Below, one piece after another: positions 26,601-28,697 of a stretch of DNA of 64,000 nt. Under the pieces are notes generated by a model. It saw only the letters and a list, made by a program, of their open reading frames with translations. It was not told the DNA's origin and made no database searches. The position numbers were made by a program, and so were the translations under genes. The DNA comes from Pyxidicoccus trucidator (GTDB taxonomy: Bacteria; Myxococcota; Myxococcia; Myxococcales; Myxococcaceae): positions 21,631 to 85,630 of the forward strand of contig NZ_JAAIXZ010000030.1 of assembly GCF_010894435.1 (NCBI RefSeq), given 5' to 3'. Position 1 is the first letter of the stretch; the number at the start of each line of letters is the position of its first letter.

Positions 26601-27984
26601 TGCTCCGGCCCACGACGAACAGCTCGCCGTCGCGCAGCAGCCCCAGGTCTCCCGTGCGCAGGAAGCGCTGCCCGCTCGCGTCCTCCGCCAGCGTTGCGCC
26701 GAAGATTGACTCGCTCTCCTCGGGCCGGTCCCAGTAGCCCCGCGCCACGCTGGGCCCGGAGAGCCAGATCTCCCCCACCTGCTCCGGCGGGCATGGGCGC
26801 CGCGTCTCGGGCTCCACGACGAGCAGCGTCTGGTCCGGCATCGGCCCGCCGCACCCGACCAGTGGACGCGAGCCGGGCCCTTCGGGCGCTTCCACGGCCT
26901 CGTTCCGCTCCAGCGCCGCCACGTCCCAGGTCCGCGCGAGGATGCCCTCACCCTTGCGCCCGCCCGAGGCAATCAGCGTTCCCTCCGCCAGGCCGTAGCA
27001 GGGATAGAGCGCCCCACCCTGGAAGCCCGCCGGAGCGAACGCCTCGGTGAAGCGCGACATCACGTCGGCGCGGATGGGCTCGGCGCCGCAGAAGGCCAGC
27101 TCCCAGCGCCGCAAGTCGAGTCCCTCGCGCTCAGCGGGTGGCACCTTGCGCACGCACAGGTCGAACGCGAAGCAGGGCCCACCGCTGATGGTGCCACCGA
27201 AGCGGGACAGCGACTCCAGCCAGAAGCGCGGGCGCCGCAGGAACGCGAGCGGCGACATGAGCGCCACGGGGAAGCCCGCGAACAGCGGCTGGAGCACGCC
27301 GCCGATGAGTCCCATGTCGTGGTACGGCGGCAGCCAGATGACGCCCACGCTGTCGTCGCGCACCTCGAAGGCCTGGGAGATGAGCCCCAGGTTGTGCAGC
27401 AGGTTGCCGTGCGTGAGCCGCACGCCCTTCGGGTCACCCGTGGAGCCGGACGTGTACTGGAGGAACGCCAGCGTGTCGTCCGCGGCCTCCGGACGCCGCC
27501 AGCCCGACTCGACTCCCTCGGGCAGCGCATCCGTGGCCACCCAGCGAAGCGCCGCCAGCTCCGGCGCGTGCTCGAAGAGCGCCTCGCTCATGTCCTGGAT
27601 GAAGGCGGTGGTGAGCACGACGCTCGCGCGCGAATCCCGGATGATGGCGCGGAGCCGGGGCAGCGTCCGCTCCAGCCGCGCGGGGTCCGGCGGATACGCG
27701 GGGACCGCCACCAGCCCGGCGTACAGGCAGCCGAAGAAGCCCGCGATGTACTCCATGCCCGGCGGGTAGAGGAGCACCGCCCGCTCGCCCGCGCCCACCA
27801 ACGATTGGAGCGCCGCGCCGATGCGTCGTGCGCGCGAGTCCAGCGCCGCGTAGCTCAGGACGACGTCATCGTCGCCGTCCTGCAGGAAGGTGTAGAGCGT
27901 GCGCTCACCGAGCGCTTGCGCGCGGGAGTCGAGCAGCTCCAATAGGGTCGCAGCCGGGGGGGGACGCGCGAGTAATGGGGGCAT
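1..27984 (-). CDS. Giant non-ribosomal peptide synthetase, FAAL-ACP loading plus 8 modules (3' end outside window)
   Basis: One uninterrupted minus-strand frame spans the whole interval. The same frame was confirmed at the carrier-domain Ser motifs near 2776, 5941, 9112, 12307, 15475, 18643 and 21814. Domain order is FAAL, ACP, C1-A1(with monooxygenase)-T1, then C-A-T modules 2 to 7, C8, and A8 cut at the edge after its A8 core (DGQVKVRGYRIE). Every C domain keeps HHxxxDG, and carriers keep GGHSL or GLDSL. No epimerase, methyltransferase or thioesterase domain lies inside the window. Modules are about 3.17 kb. The protein should build an N-acylated peptide in the cytoplasm. The start is ATG at 27984, twelve codons before the usual FAAL N-terminal TLLELL. 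An in-frame ATG at 28038 has a GGAG 12 nt upstream and is an alternative; a stop lies at 28117-28119. The product is not recognised. Confidence 0.95.
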   Translation of the reverse strand, partial: MPPLLARPPPAATLLELLDSRAQALGERTLYTFLQDGDDDVVLSYAALDSRARRIGAALQSLVGAGERAVLLYPPGMEYIAGFFGCLYAGLVAVPAYPPDPARLERTLPRLRAIIRDSRASVVLTTAFIQDMSEALFEHAPELAALRWVATDALPEGVESGWRRPEAADDTLAFLQYTSGSTGDPKGVRLTHGNLLHNLGLISQAFEVRDDSVGVIWLPPYHDMGLIGGVLQPLFAGFPVALMSPLAFLRRPRFWLESLSRFGGTISGGPCFAFDLCVRKVPPAEREGLDLRRWELAFCGAEPIRADVMSRFTEAFAPAGFQGGALYPCYGLAEGTLIASGGRKGEGILARTWDVAALERNEAVEAPEGPGSRPLVGCGGPMPDQTLLVVEPETRRPCPPEQVGEIWLSGPSVARGYWDRPEESESIFGATLAEDASGQRFLRTGDLGLLRDGELFVVGRSKDLIILRGRNLHPQDLEQSLERSHPALRPGCGAAFSIEVEGEERLAVMCEVDASKPWTPDEVVSAVRRRLSESHEVQLHTLVLLEPGALPKTSSGKIQRGASRAELLAGTARALMTWSETGEAVPPDEVALAVAMQPVTVEELEAWLLGRLARRLRVSPESLARDVPITSFGLDSLGAVELANDLESLGTVLRMEVLLQGPTVAELARTLFEARGASALPPLVRGDAETPAPLSSAQQRLWLFERLQPGNPAYHLPAAVRLSGALKEEALESAFAAIAGRHHALRATFREQDGTPSQVALPGLAPWLRRVDLRETPAAGREVEALRIAREEARAPFDLANGPLCRLTLVRLDTDDSLLVVVMHHLVADGASFAILARELSTLYAGLVARGQASLPPLPFQYPDFARWRRERDEEAARSASMEWWKQRLSGAPLALELPVDHPRPPVPSYRGARVPLHLPAHLTVRLEALGRSEGATLFMTLLAAFQVLLSRHSGQEDLCIGTPVDGRERAGLEGLIGCFLDLLVLRGSLEGAPPFRELLRRTRDVTLDAFAHRGVPFERLVEAVQPARDRSRAPLFQVLFVLQPEPVAELALPGLEARRVDVDPGAAPYDLTLSLTRGAEGLEGWLEYATELFDATTATRLARRLVVLLEAIVENPDQRSSALPLLPEAELRRVLVDWNDTHADFPDACIHTLIEARAARTPDTLAVVCGDEALTWRALDRRANAVAWRLREQGVGPECIVGFCADRSVDLVVGLLGILKAGGAYLPLDPAYPEARLALMLEDSAAHVVLAHRHLASTFQARGRAVVLLDPSGGPEEVDSAPASGARPDNLAYVLYTSGSTGRPKGVLIPHRNVVSFFTGMDARVGATPGTWLAVTSVSFDISVLELLWTLSRGFKVAVQGEQGSLAAAPRRAPTPRRKPLGFSLFYFAADEGTPGAERYRLLMEGARFADRHGFEAVWTPERHFHTFGGLYPNPALTSAAVAAVTERVAIRAGSVVLPLHHPVRVAEEWSFVDNLSNGRVGLSVAPGWNAEDFVLAPERYADRREDSRRSLDLVRRLWRGEAVRLPDGLGTPVDVRIRPTPVQRELPIWLTAAGNPATFREAGLLGTSVLTHLLGQRWEELRERIIIYREAWREAGHPGEGHVTLMLHTFVGHDGARVRETVEAPLRRYLGSSADLMRGLGRTLGLDLEPGSVRPEDLDVLAARAFGRFFEGGGLFGTPRTSMEQVARLDALGVDEVACLIDFGVDTDTVLASLTALDALRQRSERDFRLQGREGGTVPAQLRRHGVTHLQVTPSLAQALLLEPDAPGALAGLERLLVGGEALPTELASRLRDSVGGALLNMYGPTETTIWSSTHRVGSEAGPVPIGTPIANTALYVLDAELRPAPIGVPGELFIGGAGVARGYHARPELTAERFVPDPFGRHSGARMYRTGDQARWRADGTVEFLGRVDHQLKVRGFRVEPAEIEAALARHSDVAQAVVVAREDVPGGARLVAYVVPRPGAVLSEEALRAFARRTLPVHLVPSTVVSLGALPLTPNGKVDRKALPAPEDVREPAREYIVPRTDTERRVAELWASLLGVQRVGAEDDFFALGGHSLLAARAASRLRESFGVDLPLRELFEAGTPAAIAARLDALPRAGSLIPALVPRSREGALPLSFAQQRLWFLEQLEPGGSAYNDAVVVRVEGPLDVAVLERCLREVIRRHGILRATFREEQGTPVQRISPEVRLVLQRVDLTAFPDAARSAEAEWRLAEESLRPFDLAAGPPLRALLVHLAEGEHALLLVLHHLVSDGGSLGVLVREVAELYAAFSSGRESPLPELAVQYVDFAAWQREWLRGELLDVGLAYWRARLTSAPRALELPTDHPRPAVLGGRGTSRGVRLGSELSQGVKALARREGATPFMVLLAGFSALLSRHSGQDDLCIGSPVAGRNRTEVEDLIGCFVNTLVLRVSLAGEPSFRELLAHARETVLGAFAHQDTPFEELVRVLAPERDLGRSPLFQAMLVVQENPLPELSMPGLRLRVLEQESRTAKFDLRLIVTDTPEGFSATLELSADLFEPDTASRLLGHLRVLLEDAVRDPERQVRDLALLLPEERHRLLVEWNDTSRPREEPAALHRLFEAQVDRTPDAVAVSFEDATLTYRELDRRSNKLAWHLRSLGVGPDRLVAVCAERSLELVVGLLGTLKAGGAYVPLDPEYPRERLEYMLADAAAPVLLTQAGLVEGLPRSDAAVVFLDPEWNAAEHEREDRPSVPVDGAGLAYVIYTSGSTGRPKGAMNSHAAICNRLLWMQEAYGLDASDRVLQKTPFSFDVSVWEFFWPLLTGARLVMAKPGGHREPGYLTDVIARERITTLHFVPSMLRLFLDAPGLAESCASLRRVFASGEALPPDLRDRCHASLGAELHNLYGPTEAAVDVTAWACVREDRRPLVPIGRPIANTRMYVLDARLRPVPMGVAGELYIGGVPLARGYWQRPELTAVRFVPDPFGEGARLYRTGDKARWLRDGTLEYLGREDMQVKIRGHRIEPAEVEAALLALPDVREALVVVREDAPGDKQLVAYVVPREGKSLEGSGLRAELERRLPSFLVPRVVVLAGMPLLPNGKVDRKALPAPVAELKRDAHAAPLTPVEQLLAGFWSDALRLPSVGRHDNFFEAGGHSLLAMRLAARVREAFRIDLPVREVFESPTVATLAERLARTVAIAGAPPPALKRRAREGAVPLSFAQQRLWFLALLDPANTSYHLWAPVRLTGPLDEAALESSFGALVHRHESLRTTFDTEGGVPVQVITRDVYVPLEIVDLDRVPEDGREAAVKARVEAEVRRPFDLEDGPLLRTTLLKLSEQEHVLVLVMHHIVSDGWSMGILVREVAALYEAISQGHPTPLPELSVQYADYAMWQREWLKGEVLESQLTYWRRQLAGAPRALELPTDRPRPVMQSFRGANLHVLWPKALWRDVEALGRREGVTPFMVLLAAFQTVLGRHAGQEDVCVGAPTAGRSDSETEGLIGFFVNTLVLRTRLDWTASFRQLLAQVREVTLGAYGHQDVPFEKLVEELQPGRDPSRSPLFQVTLTLQNTPEIDVRLRDLTLQVMEAEERTSKFDLSLLVEEVKTGVSTLVNYNSDLFDAETMGRLLEHLRVLLESAVLQPEQRLADLPLMGALEHRRLVEEWSGQKVGYPREQSLSELFEAQVLKTPDAVAVEYQEQQLTYAQLNRRANQLAHHLRELGAGPEVRVGLCVERSLELVVSVLAILKAGGVYVPLDASYPVERLGWMKREAGVALLVTQERLADEVAEGGEVVFCVDSQWDVILRQPEGNLPARVGGDNLAYVMFTSGSTGRPKGVGVPQRAVSRLVLGADYAHFGPEEVWLQLAPISFDASTLELWGALLHGAKLVVYPAGVPSLEELGRTLQRAGITSLWLTAALFEQMQARQPEALARVKQVLAGGDVLPVRRVRERLASGVVLINGYGPTENTTFSVCYRMEEQGEWSASVPIGRPIANTSAYVLDGAMQPLPTGVPGELYVGGEGLARGYMGRPELTAERFVPSPFGDGERLYRTGDVVRWKADGTLEFIGRRDGQVKVRGFRIELGEVETALTQHEGVSEAVVVAREDGAEGRRLVAYVTAKGGAALEATALRTHLRLLLPEYMVPPAYLVLDTLPLTPNGKVDRKALPAPKATGTEDEQFVGPRTETEQKLAAIFAEVLNVEQVGVQSDFFELGGHSLLATQLVSRIREVFRVELPLRDVFETSTVEKLARKMVGSQEEGAGLKAPPLRRVPRDTALPLSFAQQRLWFLDQLEPGSAFYNVSVAVRLTGELDLLALERSFEALVRRHESLRTSFRADGGTPVQVIVPDARVPLAVVDLGPLPVSEHDEETVRLVKQQTRSPFSLAQGPLLRTTLVRLSEQEHVLVLVMHHIVSDGWSMSILVREMTALYEAHAQGREPSLPELPVQYADYAVWQREWLKGEVLEGQVAYWKKQLEGAPRALELPTDKPRPAVQGFRGENRHALWPKALWHDVESLGRREGVTPFMVLLAAFQTVLGRYSGQEDVCVGAPIAGRARSETEGLIGFFVNTLVLRTRLEFTQTFRQLLAQVKEVTLGAYAHQDVSFEKLVEELQPERDLSRSPFVQVTLTLQNTPGTEVQLSGLTLQRMDAEERTSKFDLSLLVEDDEAGVSVVVNYNSDLFEPETMERLLGHLRVLLESAVARPEQRLVDLPLMDAEDQRWLVEWSGTSVEYPREKSLAELFEAQVERTPDSVAVEYEGQRLTYAELNRRANQLAHHLAGMGVGPEVRVGLCVERSLELVVSMLGILKAGGVYVPLDANYPLERLAWMKREAGVALLVAQERLAEEVAEGGEVVVCVDTEWATIARQPESPLPPRVGGDNLAYVMFTSGSTGRPKGVGAPQRAVTRLVLGAEYAYFGPDEVWLQLAPISFDASTFEIWGALLHGAKLVVYPAGPVSLEELGGALGEYGITTLWATTALFEQMQARQPEAMARVRQVLAGGEVMNVARAWERLEAGGTFVHAYGPTENTTFSTCHRMEAPEELGTTVSIGRAIENSTTYVLDGELRPVPVGVPGELYVGGEGLARGYVGRPELTAERFVPSPFGDGERLYRTGDVVRWMGNGTLEFVGRRDGQVKVRGFRVEVGEVEAALSTHAGVDAAVVVARGEGAEGKRLVAYVTAKEGASLEAASLRAHLKQRLPEYMVPSVYVVLDTLPLTPAGKVDRKALPEPEAQASSPESYEAPRTETERKLTAIFEEVLKVQPVGLHGDFFELGGHSLLATQLVSRVRQELKVELPLRDIFEAPTVELLAARLDAALATAPGLQAPALKRVPRTGPLPLSFAQQRLWFLDQLEPGSHSYNIPAAVKLTGTVHVHALERAFEELVLRHESLRTTFHVREGAPVQVIAPTAQVRLKTEDLTGLPEVQRASEVARFIAHEAQRPFSLEQGPLLRTALLKLSEQEHVLVLVMHHIVSDGWSMDILVREVGALYDACIQERPSPLPELPLQYADHAVWQREWLKGDVLDAQLSFWRSQLQGAPAALELPTDKPRPAVRRFEGERSDFRWPRVLWDSVTVLAHREGATPFMVLLAAFQTVLSRYSGQDDVSVGSPIANRTRAETEGLIGFFVNTLVLRAKLGGNPTFRQLLAQVRETTLGAYAHQDIPFERLVEELKPERDLSRSPLFQVMFILQNAPTPELRLSGLTLTAMDAELHTSKFDLSLAMTEVPQGLSINVAYNRDLFERDTMHRMVGHLRVLLEAALRAPDTRLADLSILGDAEQRRLLVDWNDTHATFAPSTVQALFEAQVARTPDAEAVVAEDSRLSYRELNRRANQLAHHLRELGVGPDVRVGLYLDRSASALVGLWGILKSGGAYVPLDPAFPVERLRAILVDAGARALVTQSALAVELGWSAGALIQLDSDAAVLARRSGANPAPVATPENLAYVIFTSGSTGRPKGVAIEHRQLVNYVEGVSLRLELPDAARFASVSTLAADLGNTAVFPALCRGGVLHLVSREHVADPAALAALFEREGVDCLKIVPAHLQALLASGNPERVLPRQRLVLGGDVSDWSLIDRVHALSPGLEVFNHYGPTETTVGVLTLKVPRGTEGRVSASVPLGRPVPNARIYVLDGRLSPVPTGVPGELCIGGDVVGRGYLGRPDLTAERFVPDPYSDAPGARMYRTGDRARLLADGRVEFLGRVDHQLKLRGYRVEPGEVEAALEQHPAVREAVVLAREGQTGGKRLVAYVVTGAGHTLEAASLRDFLGTTLPDYMVPQAFVTLDALPLTPNGKVDRAALPAPELPGTEPETFTAPRTATEEVLAGLFAEVLGLEQVGVHGSFFELGGHSLLATQAISRIRGAFGIDLPLRDLFEAPTVVALAKRVDSAVRAGMGFVSPPLRRRPAQQDILPLSFAQQRLWFLDQLEPGSTFYNVPAAVRLTGPLDVSALERSFEALVGRHESLRTTFRAESGLPVQVVSPASHVALPVVDLGEHPEPEQEARRLAEEESLRPFDLSSGPLLRTLLVRLGEQEHLLVLTLHHIVSDGWSTGVLVREVAALYEAFSEGRQPGLPELPVQYPDYAVWQREWLKGEVLEAQLGYWKQQLEGAPSALELATDKPRPAVQLYRGEIRHVLWPKALWRQVEVLGRREGATPFMVLLAAFQTVLGKYSGQEDVCVGAPIAGRTQRETEGLIGFFANMLVLRSRLLAGQTFRQLLAQVREGTLGAYAHQDVPFERLVEELQPERDLSRSPLFQVTLTLQNTPTTEVRLKRGLTLAGVESDGRTSKFDFSLLVDEQPHGVLAALNYNSDLFEPETMERLLGHLRVLLEAAVARPEQRLADLPLMDAEEQRRLVGEWSGKRVEYPREQSLAELFEAQVEKAPGAVAVEYQGERLTYAELNGRANQLAHHLRAMGVGPEVRVGLCVERSLELVVSVLGILKAGGVYVPLDASYPLERLGWMKREARVALLVAQEKLAEEVAEGSEVVVCVDSEWATIASQPESNLVPTVGGANLAYVMFTSGSTGRPKGVGAPQRAVTRLVLGAEYAHFGPEEVWLQLAPISFDASTFEIWGALLHGAKLVVYPAGPVSLEELGRALGEYGVTSLWATTALFEQMQQRQPEAMARVKQVMAGGEVMAVGRARERLEAGGTFVHAYGPTENTTFSTCQRMEGPRELGASVPIGGPIENSTTYVLDGELRPVPVGVPGELYVGGEGLARGYVGRPELTAERFVPSPFGDGERLYRTGDMVRWRGDGTLDFVGRRDGQVKVRGFRVEVGEVEVALTAHAEVSAAVVVARGEGAEGKRLVAYVAAKQGASLEVASLRAHLKQRLPEYMVPSAYVVLDTLPLTPAGKVDRKALPEPEAQASSPESYEAPRTETERKLAAIFEEVLKVQPVGLHGDFFELGGHSLLATQLVSRVRETFPVELPLRDVFEAPTVEKLAQRIDEGARAVRAPPFTRAPRDGVLPLSFAQQRLWFLDQLEPGSAFYNVPSVVKLTGHLDVDALAQSFRVLVRRHESLRTTFRVGAGGPMQVISDEAVTDSREEDLSQLPAEAREAAAKRWVEEEVRRPFDLERGPLLRTTLVKLSEQEHVLVLAMHHIISDGWSMGILVREVVALYEAYAHGREAALPALTVQYADYAVWQREWLKGEVLEGQLAYWRKQLEGAPRALELPTDKPRPVVQSFRGDTRAFRWPWRLAEAVKATARREGATPFMVLLAAFQTVLSRYSGQDDVCVGTAIANRTRAETEGLIGFFVNTLVLRTKLSSGQTFRELLGQVKEVTLGAYAHQEVPFERLVEELQSERDLSRGPLFQVMFVLQNAPGAAVSLPGLKLEVAELSGRTSKFDLTLGMEETEEGLSGGVEFNSDLFEPETAERLLGHLRVLLEAAVARPEQRLADLPLMGAEERQRLTSEWSGRAVEYPREAGLPQLFEAQVVKTPDAVAVEYEGERLTYAELNGRANQLAHHLRAMGVGPEVRVGLCVERSLELVVSVLGILKAGGVYVPLDASYPLERLGWMKREARVALLVAQEKLAEEVAEGSEVVVCVDSEWATIASQPESNLVPTVGGANLAYVMFTSGSTGRPKGVGVPQRAVTRLVLGADYARFGPEEVWLQLAPISFDASTLELWGALLHGAKLVVYPAGPVSLEELGRTLEEAGITSLWLTAALFEQMQARQPEALARVRQVLAGGDVLPVGRVRERLEAGGALINGYGPTENTTFTACYRMEGPEEWSGAVPIGRAIANTSVYVLDGELEPVPEGVPGELYVGGEGLAVGYVGRPELTAERFVPSPFGDGERLYRTGDMVKWRADGALEFLGRRDGQVKVRGYRIELGEVETALATYPEVNEAVVVASDDGAEGKRLVAYVVAKEGAALESNTLRTHLAQRLPEYMVPSVYVALDTLPLTPNGKVDRKALPDPKASASMEGADYEAPRTPTEELLAGLFTHVLGVERVGRRDNFFELGGHSLLATQVVSRIRGVFGVELPLRDLFEAPTLEALGERTDQAIRADHALTVPPLRPRVDRRASLPLSFAQQRLWFLDRLEPGSAFYNVPIVVRLEGALDVGVLQRSFEELVRRHESLRTTFGFKDGKPVQLIASEPLLAFEMKQSGAMPEASRDAEVMRLVEQESHRPFDLANGPLLRMTLLELSEQEHVLVLVLHHIVSDGWSMGILVREIAALYEAFSEGRASPLPALSVQYADYAVWQREWLKGEVLETQLGYWKRQLAGAPQALELPTDRPRPAVQTFRGGHAELQWPRPLWEAVKALAQQEGATPFMVLLAAYQTVLGRYSGQEDVCVGSPIAGRTQRETEGLIGFFTNMLVLRARLLPGQSFRQLLAQVREVTLGAYAHQEVPFEKLVEELQPERDLSHSPLFQVTLTLQNTPVTEVKLKRGLTLKGVESEGRTSKYDLTLAIEEVPQGALAAVNYNSDLFEPETVERLLGHLRVLLEAAVARPEQRLADLPLMGAEERRRLTSEWSGRAVEYPREAGLPQLFEAQVEKAPGAVAVEYQGERLTYAELNGRANQLAHHLRAMGVGPEVRVGLCVERSLELVVSVLGILKAGGVYVPLDASYPLERLGWMKREAGVALLVAQEKLAEEVAEGSEVVVCVDSEWAAISRQPRSNPPAQVGGANLAYVMFTSGSTGRPKGVGVPQRAVTRLVLGADYARFGPEEVWLQLAPISFDASTLEVWGALLHGAKLVVYPAGPVSLEELGRTLEEAGITSLWLTAALFEQMQARQPEALARVRQVLAGGDVLPVGRVRERLEAGGALINGYGPTENTTFSACYRMEGPEEWSGAVPIGRAIANTSVYVLDGEQEPVPVGVPGELYVGGEGLAVGYVGRPELTAERFVPSPFGDGERLYRTGDMVKWRADGALEFLGRRDGQVKVRGYRIE
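2680..5790 (-). other. NRPS module 7: C-A(Val-type)-T
   Basis: C7 has HHIISDGWSMGIL. A7 gives DALWLGGTFK, identical to modules 3 and 8. T7 has FFELGGHSLLATQ near 2776. Its A domain is almost identical to A8 over the first 780 nt of the window copy. Confidence 0.8.
3181..4580 (-). repeat. Module-internal direct repeat, copy in A7 (pairs with 1-1400)
   Basis: This is the partner of the 1-1400 repeat at 3180 nt spacing. Bases 3961-4200 instead match 7123-7362 of module 6 almost perfectly (offset 3162), so this copy is a mosaic. Confidence 0.9.
5840..8960 (-). other. NRPS module 6: C-A(Val-type)-T
   Basis: C6 has HHIVSDGWSTGVL. A6 has FDASTFEIWGALL, SLWATTALFEQM, VMAGGEVM and HAYGPTENTTFS, giving DAFWMGATFK (Val-type, 8 of 10). 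It shares the AGKVDRK variant and long near-identity with module 4. Confidence 0.8.
5930..7120 (-). repeat. Module-internal repeat, copy in T6-A6 (pairs with 12296-13490)
   Basis: The end of the carrier domain, the linker and most of A6 match module 4 at an offset of 6366 nt with only scattered substitutions, including the unusual AGKVDRK version of core A10. Confidence 0.85.
9010..12130 (-). other. NRPS module 5: C-A-T with non-canonical A domain lacking Asp235
   Basis: C5 is ordinary (HHIVSDGWSMDIL). A5 (about 9260-10770) has ASVSTLAADLGNTAVFP where the FDxS core is expected, so the alpha-amino-binding Asp235 aligns with Ala. The rest reads CLKIVPAHL, LVLGGDVSD and NHYGPTETTVG, giving AAGKVGHVGK. 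Positions 4 to 10 (KVGHVGK) resemble the aspartate code DLTKVGHIGK. A10 is NGKVDRAALP. The substrate is not assigned. Confidence 0.75.
12190..15310 (-). other. NRPS module 4: C-A(Val-type)-T
   Basis: A4 has FDASTFEIWGALL, TLWATTALFEQM, VLAGGEVM and HAYGPTENTTFS, giving DAFWLGATFK, an aliphatic (Val-type) pocket with 8 of 10 matches to DAFWIGGTFK. The A10 motif is AGKVDRK instead of NGKVDRK, a variant shared only with module 6, to which this A-T segment is nearly identical. Confidence 0.8.
12296..13490 (-). repeat. Module-internal repeat, copy in T4-A4 (pairs with 5930-7120)
   Basis: Partner of 5930-7120 at 6366 nt spacing. The intervening module 5 A domain is unrelated, so the copying skipped over it or module 5 was inserted or replaced later. 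Confidence 0.85.
15360..18480 (-). other. NRPS module 3: C-A(Val-type)-T
   Basis: C3 has HHIVSDGWSMGIL. A3 has FDASTLELWGALL, SLWLTAALFEQM, VLAGGDVLP and INGYGPTENTTFS, giving DALWLGGTFK. This matches the valine code DAFWIGGTFK at 8 of 10 positions, so a branched aliphatic residue is likely. T3 has the GGHSL serine near 15475. Confidence 0.8.
18530..21660 (-). other. NRPS module 2: C-A(Ser code)-T
   Basis: C2 has HHLVSDGGS. A2 has FDVSVWEFFW, TLHFVPSML, VFASGEALP and NLYGPTEAAVDV, giving the code DVWHFSLVDK, which is the established serine type. T2 has NFFEAGGHSLLAM. The A2 sequence is unlike the Val-type A domains downstream, so it was not part of the recent module copying. Confidence 0.85.
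21700..25910 (-). other. NRPS module 1: C-A(Gly code)-T with inserted monooxygenase
   Basis: C1 (about 24620-25910) has HHLVADG and accepts the acyl chain. A1 (about 21970-24560) has the A4 motif FDISVLELLW, then a roughly 345-residue insertion, then A5 NMYGPTETTIW. The ten specificity residues read as DILQLGMIWK, one change from the known glycine code DILQLGLIWK. T1 (about 21700-21900) has FFALGGHSLLAA. The module is about 1 kb longer than the others because of the insertion, which is listed separately. Confidence 0.85.
22820..23860 (-). other. Luciferase-like FMN-dependent monooxygenase domain inserted between A4 and A5 of A1
   Basis: The segment begins PLGFSLFYFAADE and contains WTPERHFHTFGGLYPNPA, RAGSVVLPLHHPVRVAEEW, VDNLSNGRVGLS and APGWNAEDFVLAP. 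These are hallmarks of the natural-product luciferase-like monooxygenase family (MupA/Atu3671 type). It sits between FDISVLELL and NMYGPTE of a glycine-type A domain. The related terminal modules of MtaG (myxothiazol) and MelG (melithiazol) carry comparable insertions that oxidise a Gly unit on the way to a terminal amide; this is family knowledge. Here the module is first, not last, so alpha-hydroxylation of the N-acyl-Gly unit is an inference. Confidence 0.9.
25990..27950 (-). other. NRPS loading unit: fatty-acyl-AMP ligase (FAAL) and ACP
   Basis: The FAAL domain shows the family motif LAFLQYTSGSTGDPKGV, the SGGPCFAFDLC stretch and PCYGLAEGTL, ending with SSGKIQRG (about 26270-27950). It is followed by an acyl carrier domain with the phosphopantetheine serine in FGLDSLGAVEL (about 25990-26200). 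FAAL domains activate free fatty acids as acyl-AMP and pass them to an ACP, so the peptide is expected to begin with a fatty acyl chain. The chain length cannot be read from the sequence. Confidence 0.9.
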
Positions 27985-28214
27985 GTTCGCCAGAGGGGGT
28001 GAAAGCCTGTCGGCTTCGCTGGAGAGCGGGGGGAGCATAAGCCAGGAGCGCTCCGAATCCGGTCGGGGGGCCCTGAAGCGTGGGGTGAACGACGGAGCCC
28101 CCTTATCCTTCTCAGGTCACGGGAACCGTCGCGCTCGCACGACTAAGTAGCGTCGCCGCGCGCTCGCGAAAAGCTGGGTCCGGCTACACTCCCGGTGCCT
28201 CACGGAGGACTCAC

Positions 28215-28697
28215 ATGTCCGACACGCCCACGCTCGAAGCCCTTCCTTCCAACGCGCTCACACTCTTCCGCGTAGCGGGACTCATCCGCGTCGCCGTGTA
28301 TGGCGTGCTGGCGACGGTTGCCGGCTTCGTACTGTCACTGACGAAAGTGGGCTGGTGGGCCTGGCTGCTTCCCTGCGCGGTGGTGCTGGTGACGCTCACG
28401 CTGGTCGCCTGGTATCCGCAGCGCGCGCATCGGCGCTGGGGCTGGGCCCTGCGCGAGCACGACCTGCTCATCGCGCACGGCGTGCTGGTGCAGCAGTTGG
28501 TGTCCATCCCCGCGGGGCGCATCCAGCACGTGGACGTGCACCAGGGCCCCATCGAGCGGGCACTGGGGCTGGCGCGCTTGCAGGTCTACACGGCCTCCGG
28601 CGGCGGCGCGGACGGAGAGATTCCAGGCCTCGCGCGAGAGACGGCGGATGCCCTGCGCGAGAAGCTCGTGCGGCGCGAGGCCGATGATGTCGTCTGA
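28215..28697 (+). CDS. Bacterial PH-domain membrane protein (YdbS-like, DUF304)
   Basis: The 160-residue protein has two hydrophobic segments (about residues 20-45 and 46-67) followed by a bacterial PH domain (bPH2/DUF304) around the sequence ALREHDLLIAHGVLVQQLVSIPAGRIQHVDVHQG and GLARLQVYTASG, the usual YdbS layout. A GGAGG six bases before the ATG sets the start. The next gene begins inside its 3' end, and YdbS/YdbT pairs are typically encoded together. The family's function is not well defined; a membrane-associated accessory role is known only in general terms. It is divergent from the NRPS, with 230 nt between their starts in which I see no clear promoter. Confidence 0.85.
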   Translation: MSDTPTLEALPSNALTLFRVAGLIRVAVYGVLATVAGFVLSLTKVGWWAWLLPCAVVLVTLTLVAWYPQRAHRRWGWALREHDLLIAHGVLVQQLVSIPAGRIQHVDVHQGPIERALGLARLQVYTASGGGADGEIPGLARETADALREKLVRREADDVV

